From Paulinella micropora (Eukaryota; Cercozoa; Imbricatea; Euglyphida), in assembly GCA_009731375.1 (NCBI GenBank), contig BJOX01000358.1, positions 502,164 to 535,956 on the forward strand: a stretch of DNA of 33,793 nt, written 5' to 3'. Under the pieces are notes generated by a model that saw nothing but the letters and a program-made list of their open reading frames with translations, was not told the origin of the DNA and ran no database searches. The stretch's first letter is position 1, and every line of letters begins with the position of its first letter. Positions 24,529 to 33,793 of this stretch are shown piece after piece. Both the position numbers and the translations under genes were made by a program.

Positions 24529-25231
24529 GAGAAGGAGGAGGAGGAGGAGGAGAAGGAGAAGGAGGAGGAGGAGGAGGAGGAAGGAAGAGGAGGAGGAGCA
24601 GGAGGAGCAGGAGGAGGAGCAGCAGGAGCAGGAGAAGGAGGAGGAGGAGGAGGAGGAGGAGGAGGAGAAGAAGAAGAAGAAGAAGAAGAAGAAGAAGAAG
24701 AAGAAGAAGAAGAAGAAGAAGAAGAAGAAGAAGAAGAAGAAGAAGAAGAAGCAGCAGCAGCAGCAGCAGAAGCAGAAGCAGAAGCGCAGAAGCAGAAGCA
24801 GAAGCAGAAGCAGAAGCAGAAGAAGAAGAAGAAGAAGAAGAAGAAGAAGAAGAAGAAGAAGAATAAGAATAATAATAATAATAATAATAATAATAAGAAG
24901 AAGAAGAAGGAGGAGGAGGAGGAGGAGGAGGAGAAGGAGAAGGAGAAGGAGAAGGAGGAGGAGAAGGAGGAGGAGGAGGAGGAGAAGGAGGAGGAGGAGA
25001 AGAAGAAGAAGAAGAAGGAAGAAGAAGAAGAAGAGGAAGAAAAAGAAAAAGAAAAAGAAAAAGCAGAAGAAGAAGAAGAAGAAGAAGAAGAGGAGGAGGA
25101 AGAGGAGGAGGAGGAGGAGGAGAAGGAGGAGAAGGAGAAGAAGAAGAAGAAGAAGAAGAAGAAGAAGAAGAAGAAGAAGAAGAAGAAGAAGAAGAAGAAG
25201 AAGAAGAAGAAGAAGAAGCAGCAGCAGCAGC
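24529..25231. repeat. About 700-bp polypurine trinucleotide array
   Basis: Near-continuous GGA, GAA and GCA triplets, interrupted only by an (AAT)n block at 24862-24894. The plus strand is almost pure purine. Long open frames here on both strands are a by-product of triplet repeats. Confidence 0.92.
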
Positions 25232-25481
25232 AACCCTGCCTAGGAAGCTGCAGGCCATGTAGACGGCGGCGGCGGCGATCAAATAGGGTGGGTAACAGAG
25301 ACTGCACAGACAGCGCATAGCACACAGCGAGCGATGAGATAGCGACGGTAGCAGAGACGGCACACAGCACAGCAGCGAGCAAGTAGGGCGGGAGACGCAG
25401 ACTGCGCAACACGCTAGACACTGCGAGAGAGCTCCAGCAGAAGGCGCAAGAAGTGAGAGAAGAGATACAGAAGAGAGAAGC

Positions 25482-25623
<142 letters not shown>

Positions 25624-25823
25624 GTGTGTGTTGGGGGTGTGTGAAGGGACCACAAGTCTGTCCTGTAGGAGTCGTTCACGATTTGCCTGCCCACGTCGCC
25701 ACATGACACACACGCCCACAGACACACAGACAAGACATATCACACAATGGCTGAGAGATTATTTACACAATCAGACAGACAGACAGACAGATACGAGTCG
25801 TTTACGATTTGCCTGCCCACAGG

Positions 25824-25826
<3 letters not shown>

Positions 25827-25898
<72 letters not shown>
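25827..25898. repeat. (GA)n microsatellite
   Basis: An uninterrupted GA run of about 36 units lies after unique DNA that repeats the 25668-25695 segment. Confidence 0.92.
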
Positions 25899-25902
<4 letters not shown>

Positions 25903-26061
25903 GTTTGTTTGTTGTTTTTTTCTGGTGGGTTGGCGAGTGGGGTGTTGGTTAGTAGATGACCAGGCCATTTTGAACTCTTCATCCAACATGCCTTGGTCCG
26001 CCAGGTATCTGCCACACACACACAAACATGCATAGATCCACACACACACCGAAGCATGCAT

Positions 26062-26065
26062 CTCC

Positions 26066-26140
<75 letters not shown>

Positions 26141-26141
26141 C

Positions 26142-26194
<53 letters not shown>

Positions 26195-26324
26195 GCGTAG
26201 AACCGTCAGACTGCACAAATCCGGGGCCTAGTGCCCATTCCCAGCCCGCTACCCAGTCGCTGATTGGCGGCGGGGTGGAATGGATGCCTATGTCTTCGGA
26301 TATGCAGAGCTGATAGACCAAACA

Positions 26325-26361
<37 letters not shown>

Positions 26362-26456
26362 CTCTCTCTCTCTATCTCTATCTATCTCTATCTCTCTATC
26401 TCCATCTCTCTAGCTCGCTCTAGCTCTCTCTATCTCTCTCTCTCTCTCTCTATCTG

Positions 26457-26503
<47 letters not shown>

Positions 26504-26535
26504 ATCTATCCATCCATCCATCCATCCATACATCC

Positions 26536-26583
<48 letters not shown>

Positions 26584-26627
26584 ATCTATCTATCCTATCT
26601 CTCTCTCTCTTTGTCTCTCTCTCTCTG

Positions 26628-26661
<34 letters not shown>

Positions 26662-26725
26662 TCTCTGTCTGTCTGTGTCTGTCCATCCATCCATCCATCC
26701 ATCCATGTACCTACCTATTTATCTC

Positions 26726-26781
<56 letters not shown>

Positions 26782-26822
26782 CCTACCTACCTACCTACCT
26801 ACCTACCTACCTACCTACCTAC

Positions 26823-26854
<32 letters not shown>

Positions 26855-26870
26855 TTGTCTGTCTGTCTAT
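26062..26870. repeat. (TATC)n arrays with TC, CCAT and TACC variants
   Basis: (TATC)n at 26066-26193, a unique island at 26194-26322, then (TATC)n, (TC)n, (CATC)n, again (TATC)n, (TC)n, (CCAT)n at 26682-26706, (TATC)n and (TACC)n at 26779-26825. Confidence 0.92.
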
Positions 26871-26985
26871 CTATTTATCTCTCTCTCTCTCTCTGTATAT
26901 ATATATATATGTATGTATATATATCACTAGAGGTGTTGGGGGCGTTACTTGGTAAGGGGGCGGTAGGGGTGCCACACAACCTACA

Positions 26986-26990
26986 CAACA

Positions 26991-27031
<41 letters not shown>

Positions 27032-27175
27032 ATACATACATACATACATACATACATACATGCATACATACATACATACATACATACTTACTTACTTACA
27101 TACATGCATACATGCATACATACATATATACAAACAAACATACATACATACATACATACATAGACACATACACAC
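26986..27175. repeat. (ACAT)n array
   Basis: Tetranucleotide ACAT repeats with a central (TA)n patch at 27008-27030. Confidence 0.9.
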
Positions 27176-27239
27176 ATACATACCAGATCGCAGCGCAAAA
27201 ACTCCAGTGCATAGAACTCCATCTCTAACAGATCGTCCT

Positions 27240-27538
27240 ATTTGTATGTATATGTATGCATGCATGTATTTATGTATGTATAAATGTATGTATGCCTGTA
27301 TGCATGTATGTATGTATGTATGTATGTATTTATGTCTGTATGTATGTGTGTATATGTATGTATGTGTAGTGTATGTATGTATGTATGTATGTATGTATGT
27401 ATATGTATATATGTATATGTATGTATGTATGTATGCATGCATGCATGATGTATGTATGTATGTATGTATGTATGTATGTATGTATGTATGTATGTATAAA
27501 TGTATAAATGTATGTAGTATGTATGTATATGTGAATGT
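27240..27538. repeat. (ATGT)n array
   Basis: ATGT repeats with point variants. This is the reverse complement of the ACAT array on the other side of a 60-bp unique core. Confidence 0.9.
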
Positions 27539-27556
27539 ATGCCCAGCAGAGAGCTT

Positions 27557-27828
<272 letters not shown>

Positions 27829-27963
27829 CTTGACACAGACACAGATGCAGACACAGACACAGCGCGCGGGGCGGGCGGGCTGTGCGTGGCAGAGACCAGC
27901 GTGTAGGGCCAATGGCTGAACTTCCTCTTCTCGGCCTTGCCGTCCTTCTCGTCTGCTCAGACA

Positions 27964-28358
27964 CATGTACGTAAGTAGGTAAGTAGGTAAGTAGGTAAGT
28001 AGGTAAGTAGGTAAGTAAGTAAGTAGGTAAGTAGGTAGGTAGGTAGGTAGATAGATGAGATGTCGCAAAGGAATGTAGTCCTTGCAAAGGAACGCAGTTT
28101 CACATCAAACAGTAATTTGTGTACTGTGCATGTGTCCGGGATGGGAATCACGGGTAGACTGTGTTCTGGAAAAAAAAAGAGGAGGTAGGACGTTGAAGCA
28201 AAAGGCAATCTAGGAATGGAGAGCCGTCCTTCTCGTCTGCTCAGACACATGTACGTAAGTAGGTAAGTAGGTAAGTAGGTAAGTAGGTAAGTAGGTAAGT
28301 AGGTAAGTAGGTAGGTACGTAGGTACGTAGGTAGGTAGGTAGGTAGATAGATAGATAA

Positions 28359-28436
<78 letters not shown>

Positions 28437-28489
28437 GGGTGGGTGGGTGGGTGGGTCGGTGGGTGGATGGATGGATGGATGGATGGATG

Positions 28490-28550
<61 letters not shown>

Positions 28551-28600
28551 TAGATAGATAGATAGATAGATGGATGGATGGATGGATGGATGGATGGATG

Positions 28601-28673
<73 letters not shown>

Positions 28674-28726
28674 GTAGATAGGTAGATAGGTAGATAGGTA
28701 GATAGGTAGATAGGTAGATAGATGAG
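27964..28726. repeat. (GTAG/GTAA)n, (GATA)n, (GGTG)n and (GATG)n arrays
   Basis: GTAG/GTAA repeats at 27968-28052. A unique spacer (28053-28255) follows. Then come GTAG/GTAA, GATA, GGTG (28437-28465), GATG, GATA, GATG and GATA/GGTA blocks. Confidence 0.9.
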
Positions 28727-28785
28727 AGCAGCACGGCAGCAAGGCAAGGCGCGCAAGGGAGTGGAGCGACAGACAATATGCAGGA

Positions 28786-28788
28786 AGG

Positions 28789-28861
<73 letters not shown>

Positions 28862-28862
28862 T

Positions 28863-28899
<37 letters not shown>

Positions 28900-28938
28900 C
28901 AGATAGACAGATAGACAGACAGACAGATAGATAGATAG

Positions 28939-29013
<75 letters not shown>

Positions 29014-29014
29014 G
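28786..29014. repeat. (GATA)n array
   Basis: GATA repeats with a few GACA variants and two phase breaks (28861 and 28938). Confidence 0.92.
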
Positions 29015-29142
29015 ATGTAGATGGCAGGTGTGTACTGCTTTCTAGTTTATTGATGAAGATGTGGGCCAGCTTCAACGTCTCCTCCGCCTGCAGCACAACG
29101 ACCGATAGATTACTACATACATGCTTACATCTCCTCACTCCA

Positions 29143-29146
<4 letters not shown>

Positions 29147-29186
<40 letters not shown>

Positions 29187-29201
29187 ACCCCNNNNNNNNN
29201 N
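29147..29201. repeat. Poly-C run ending in an assembly gap
   Basis: About 40 consecutive C bases (29147-29186), then ACCCC and a 10-N gap (29192-29201). Confidence 0.92.
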
Positions 29202-29418
29202 CTCTCTCAGTGCCTGTCATGCACATAATTACATATATGTTTGCCGTGCTTCTAATACTACTTACCCCGCCATCAGACTATGCCGCACATATACTTGACA
29301 TGATGCATCTTTGTGTGTTGTGTCTGTGTCTGTGGCCTTGGCGGCGATGAAGAGCAGTGTGGGCGCCACCAGCCGCGGATCGAACTCGCAGAAACTTGTC
29401 CTGCAGGGACATGATGCG

Positions 29419-29441
29419 CACCAAGCTGCTGCTGCTGCTGC

Positions 29442-29478
<37 letters not shown>

Positions 29479-29521
29479 GCTGTTGATGATGATGATGATG
29501 GTGGTGGTGTTGCTGTTGTCG

Positions 29522-29559
<38 letters not shown>

Positions 29560-29633
29560 GATGTTGATGTTGCTGGTGTTGTTGTTGTTGTTGGTATTGG
29601 TGTTGTTGTTGTTGATGATGATGATGTTGTTGA

Positions 29634-29666
<33 letters not shown>

Positions 29667-29699
29667 CTTTGTTATTGCTGTTGTTGTCGATGCTGCCTT

Positions 29700-29743
<44 letters not shown>

Positions 29744-29752
29744 GCTGTTATT
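29419..29752. repeat. (GCT)n/(GTT)n/(GAT)n triplet array
   Basis: A triplet array dominated by TGT/TTG with TGC and TGA variants. Apparent poly-Leu, poly-Val and poly-Asn proteins are repeat artefacts. Confidence 0.9.
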
Positions 29753-29935
29753 TTCTGTTGTCCGGGTAAGATGGGCAACTTCACGCACAGGCAAGACTTG
29801 TGTTGCCGTTGTCCAGGTCATGCGGCTAGCCGCGTACACACGCCATCCGCAACCAGCACAACGCGAACACATCCCCATCTTGGCTTGGTAATTGGCGCCT
29901 GCTTAGGTGTGAGGCTGGGGTGGGGCTGGGGTTGG

Positions 29936-29940
<5 letters not shown>

Positions 29941-29969
<29 letters not shown>

Positions 29970-30015
29970 GGGGGGTGGTTGNNNNNNNNNNNNNTGGGGG
30001 GGGGGGGGGGGGGGG
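29941..30015. repeat. Poly-T/poly-G run with gap
   Basis: TTTTTTTT is followed by about 27 G, TGGTTG, a 13-N gap (29982-29994), T and about 20 G. G-quadruplex formation is likely and may explain the gap. Confidence 0.9.
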
Positions 30016-30131
30016 ATAGAGTGTCGATTAGGCCAAGCAAATCAGCTGATGCCAACCAAATGAGCTGATGACAAACAAATGAGGTGATGATGGCGCGGTA
30101 CGGCTAGCAGGGCTAGTGGCGAAGACAGGTA

Positions 30132-30252
30132 GTTAATAGATAGGTAGGTAGGTAGATAGGTCGGAAGGTAGATCGAAAGGTAGTAGGTAGGTAGGTAGGT
30201 AGGTAGGTAGGTAGGTAGGTAGGTGGGTGATATCTAGACAGGTAGGTAGGAG
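30132..30252. repeat. (GTAG)n array
   Basis: GGTA/GTAG repeats, purest at 30179-30225. Confidence 0.88.
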
Positions 30253-30515
30253 GATGACTTGAGGTAGAGACGCTTGAAGAACACCACGGCGGTGGCGATC
30301 ACTGCCAACAAGCAACATGCCAGCAACCACTTAGATCCAACAATCAACCTAACAACACATCTGCAATCACTTCAAGCTCTCCCTTCCCTCCACTTCTAGC
30401 CTTTTATCGCTTGCGACATGGCTCATGTAAAAGCTCTATTCAAGAGCTATGTCTGATGAGTCATGACACAGGTTTGGGACGCATGGCCACTGAGAACATA
30501 GACACAGACATGCAC

Positions 30516-30546
<31 letters not shown>

Positions 30547-30644
30547 TACATGTACACGTACACGTAGACGTGCGAAGCGCGTGTAAGTCAGGGCTCATTC
30601 AGATTGATGGAGAACGCACTTGACACAGCTCCTACTGCACTATA

Positions 30645-30783
30645 CTCTCTCTCTCTCTCTCCTTTTTTTTTTCTTCTTCTGCTTCTGCTTCTGCTGCTTC
30701 CGCTGCTTCTGCTTCTTCTGCTTCTTCTGCTTCTTCTTCTTCTTCTTCTTCTTCTTCTTCTTCTTCTTCTTCTTCTTCTTCTC
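30645..30783. repeat. (CT)n and (TTC)n polypyrimidine tract
   Basis: A short (CT)n, a T run, then TTC/TGC triplets. This is the complementary strand type of the 24529 array. Confidence 0.9.
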
Positions 30784-30785
30784 TC

Positions 30786-31164
30786 AAACTGACCTTTCTG
30801 TCGCAGTTGCAGCTGCTGACCCAGAAGGTGCATGTCTGCACAATCAACAGAAAAAACATCAACGACAGCTAAAACTCTAGCAATTTAAATATTTACTTTC
30901 TTTTGACACTAGTGATTTGAATAATATGTTCATTCATGCATGGATGGGCAAGTAAGTATGTTTGCAATCATGTTGACACTCGACGAAGTAGACTCGTAGC
31001 TGGAGCACGTTGGCGCGCCCAATGCTGCCTCCTCCAAATAAAGCGATATCCTGACAAGAGAACGGGGCATGCAAGCGTAAAGTAGAACATACTGATATTT
31101 TTTCATGCTGTTTTAATAAATGGATATTGAAAGTGGAGAGATTGGGGAAAGGAAAAGCAGGCGA
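30786..31164. other. Unique island, no gene recognised
   Basis: A stretch of about 380 bases without simple repeats or a convincing frame. Confidence 0.4.
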
Positions 31165-31640
31165 TGGACGATGAGGAGGAGGAGGAGGAGGGGGAGGAGA
31201 AGGAGGAGAAGGAGGAGGAGGAGGAGGAGTAGGAGGAGGAGGAGGAAGAAGAAGAAGAAGAAGAAGAAGAAGAAGAAGAAGAAGAAGAAGAAGAAGAAGA
31301 AGAAGAAGAAGAAGAAGAAGAAGAAGAAGAAGAAGAAGAAGAAGAAGAAGANNNNNNNNNNGAGGAGGAGGAGGAGGAGGAGGAGGAGGAGGAGGAGGTA
31401 GTAGTAGTAGTAGTAGTAGAGGAGGAGAAGGAGGAGGAGGAGGAGGAGGAGGAGGAGGAGGAGGAGAAGAAGAAGAAGAAGAAGAAGAAGAAGAAGAAGA
31501 AGAAGAAGAAGAAGAAGAAGAAGAAGAAGAAGAAGAAGAAAAAGAAGGAGGAGGAGGAGGAGGAGGAGGAGAAGGAGAAGAAGAAGGAGGAGGAGGAGGA
31601 GGAAGAGGAGGAAGAGGAGGAAGAGGAGGAAGAGGAGGAG
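31165..31640. repeat. GAG/GAA polypurine array with gap
   Basis: GGA and GAA triplets with a GTA block (31398-31419) and a 10-N gap at 31352-31361. Confidence 0.92.
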
Positions 31641-31966
31641 TATTTATCAAGGCAACAAGGTTGGAAAATAAGCACCTTGCTGTTGCTTTCTTTTTCCACG
31701 TCTCGCTTATCGAACAGCCATCGTTGCCTGGTATTCACATGGTGTTGATTCAAAAGGAGCAAACACACCGAACAAAAAGCGTGCTGACCGATGGGAAGAT
31801 GTCCAAAAGTTTGCGGCCATTCACCTCCAGGACAATCCTTTCCACAGGAAACGAACAGAAGTGCCCACTTTCTGAAACGAGTATGCATTGACGAAGGGTG
31901 AACAAATGGGCCTCGACGAGGAAAGGGACGAGGCCAAACAAGGTGCCCAGAGACCTGGAAAACCAT

Positions 31967-31967
<1 letters not shown>
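31641..31967. other. Unique island, no gene recognised
   Basis: About 330 bases of non-repetitive DNA between the GAA and CTA arrays. Open frames here are short and unassigned. Confidence 0.4.
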
Positions 31968-32059
<92 letters not shown>

Positions 32060-32088
32060 TACTACTACTACTACCACTGTAGCTTACG

Positions 32089-32181
<93 letters not shown>

Positions 32182-32276
32182 AGAGTACTTGCTAGTACTA
32201 CTACTAGTACTGCTACTACTAGTACTACCACTAGTACTACCACTAGTACTACCACTAGTACCACCACTAGTACTAG

Positions 32277-32319
<43 letters not shown>

Positions 32320-32346
32320 GCTGCTGCTGCTACACTACTTCTACTA

Positions 32347-32397
<51 letters not shown>

Positions 32398-32407
32398 GTA
32401 CTACTAA
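31968..32407. repeat. (CTA)n array with AGTACTACC variant
   Basis: CTA triplets with CTG and a higher-order ACTAGTACTACC block at 32187-32280. Confidence 0.92.
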
Positions 32408-32505
32408 GACTTCGGTTTAATGTGAAGTTACTTGTAGTACTAGCGACCTCTGGTCATCCATACAAATCGTTAGCTCAAGAGCTATTGATTTAACTAGATG
32501 GTGAG

Positions 32506-32507
<2 letters not shown>

Positions 32508-32564
<57 letters not shown>

Positions 32565-32641
32565 GCTGCTGCTGGTGCTGCTACTACTACCACCACTACT
32601 ACCACTACTACTACTAGTACTACTCTACTACTACTACTACT

Positions 32642-32687
<46 letters not shown>

Positions 32688-32725
32688 AACTACTACTACT
32701 ACAACCACTACTACTACTACTACTG

Positions 32726-32791
<66 letters not shown>

Positions 32792-32935
32792 GGCTAGGCT
32801 AAAAGGGTAATTGTTTTTTCTTATTCATCCAACGGGAAAAACGATAAAAATTACCCGATAATGATGCAGAGTTTGCTATCATAACCGTGTTAAGTTTATG
32901 TTTTAACCCGAATTACAGCTTCAACATAAGAGTGG

Positions 32936-33006
<71 letters not shown>

Positions 33007-33047
33007 GACTACTACTACTACCACTACTACCACTACTACTACTACTA

Positions 33048-33127
<80 letters not shown>

Positions 33128-33131
33128 GGCT
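32508..33131. repeat. (CTA)n arrays with about 340-bp tandem unit
   Basis: (CTA)n at 32508-32790, a unique block at 32791-32936, then (CTA)n at 32937-33126. The unique block is repeated at about 33127-33273. Confidence 0.88.
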
Positions 33132-33303
33132 AGGCTAGGCTAGTAGAGGTAACTGTTTTTTCTTATTCAACCAACAGAAAAACGATAAAAATAACCCGAT
33201 CATGATGCAGAGTTTGCTATCATAACCGCGTTAAAATTATGTTTTAACCCGAATTACAGCTTCAACAAGAGTGGAGGCAGAACGTATTACACAAATCGTA
33301 AAA

Positions 33304-33370
<67 letters not shown>

Positions 33371-33528
33371 GCTGCTACTACTAGGTAGTAGGTAGTAGGT
33401 AGTAGGTAGTACGTAGCAGGTAGTAGGTAGTAGGTAGTAGGTCTATCTATCTATCTATCTAATATATAAAATCCCTCACGTACGACGTAGAGATTGTGTT
33501 GCCTGTCATCAGGTATATTATCTATCTA

Positions 33529-33563
<35 letters not shown>

Positions 33564-33564
33564 G

Positions 33565-33639
<75 letters not shown>

Positions 33640-33667
33640 GCTACTGCTACTACTACTACTACTACTA

Positions 33668-33708
<41 letters not shown>

Positions 33709-33757
33709 GCTACTGCTACTGCTACTGCTACTGCTACTGCTACTGCTACTGCTACTG

Positions 33758-33793
<36 letters not shown>
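33127..33793. repeat. Second unit copy and terminal microsatellites
   Basis: The second copy of the unique block (33127-33273) is followed by (CTA)n at 33305-33370, (GTAG)-type repeats, (TATC)n, (TGTC)n at 33602-33638 and CTA/CTG triplets to the window end. Confidence 0.85.

Noticed and set aside
29278-33138. Poly-Leu, poly-Val, poly-Tyr and poly-Thr frames in GTT and CTA arrays
   Set aside because: They are triplet repeat artefacts with no unique coding sequence.

Overview
The window is a eukaryotic scaffold carrying an endogenous Maverick/Polinton-type or polinton-like virus (PLV) from base 1 to about 20.5 kb, joined to about 13 kb of host DNA. The viral call rests on a full set of hallmark genes: a retroviral-type (rve) integrase, an A32/FtsK-like packaging ATPase, an adenain-like cysteine protease, a double jelly-roll major capsid protein with its minor capsid partner, and a protein-primed family B DNA polymerase. 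The left end runs off the window inside an ORF, so neither terminal inverted repeat can be confirmed. The host cannot be named from this sequence; it has very dense microsatellites and a decayed Ty1/copia fragment.

Layout of the virus. 1-3.3 kb: integrase, a beta-class DNA methyltransferase and small accessory ORFs, mostly on the minus strand. 3.3-7.2 kb: a long phage-like fibre gene ending in an S74-type intramolecular chaperone. 7.2-8.3 kb: a two-TM protein, a small secreted Cys-rich protein and a small unknown protein. 8.4-15.5 kb: the morphogenesis block, in order ATPase, basic core-like protein, coiled-coil protein, protease, minor capsid, major capsid and a second attachment/lectin-like protein. 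15.5-20.5 kb: an ExoX-C-like protein, a class 3 lipase, pPolB, a small basic DNA-binding-like protein and a HIRAN protein. The genes are tightly packed, with tail-to-tail overlaps of a few bases.

This copy looks damaged or imperfectly assembled. The fibre gene has a one-base frameshift near 3550 and an in-frame TAA exactly where the S74 catalytic lysine codon should be. The ATPase appears to start at ACG where a homologous leader elsewhere has ATG. pPolB is frameshifted about 25 codons before its expected stop, and the integrase has Asp in place of the catalytic Glu. Several 10-base N gaps cut coding regions; some are flanked by repeated sequence or by hairpin arms, so part of the damage may be technical.

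The least explained signal is a set of short stem-loops at gene borders. A/T-rich hairpins lie in leaders, two of them one base before a start codon. GTAGGGG...CCCCTAC hairpins overlap stop codons so that the TAG stop is part of the stem. A recurrent AATATA(G/A) motif sits just upstream of most starts.

Host part. About 20.6-23.5 kb is ordinary-looking DNA with a copia RNase H relic and a possible short solo LTR. From about 23.5 kb to the end it is dominated by di-, tri- and tetranucleotide arrays (GA, CA, GAA/GAG, TATC/GATA, ACAT/ATGT, GTAG, GTT, CTA, poly-C, poly-G) separated by small unique islands. Long open frames inside these arrays are artefacts.
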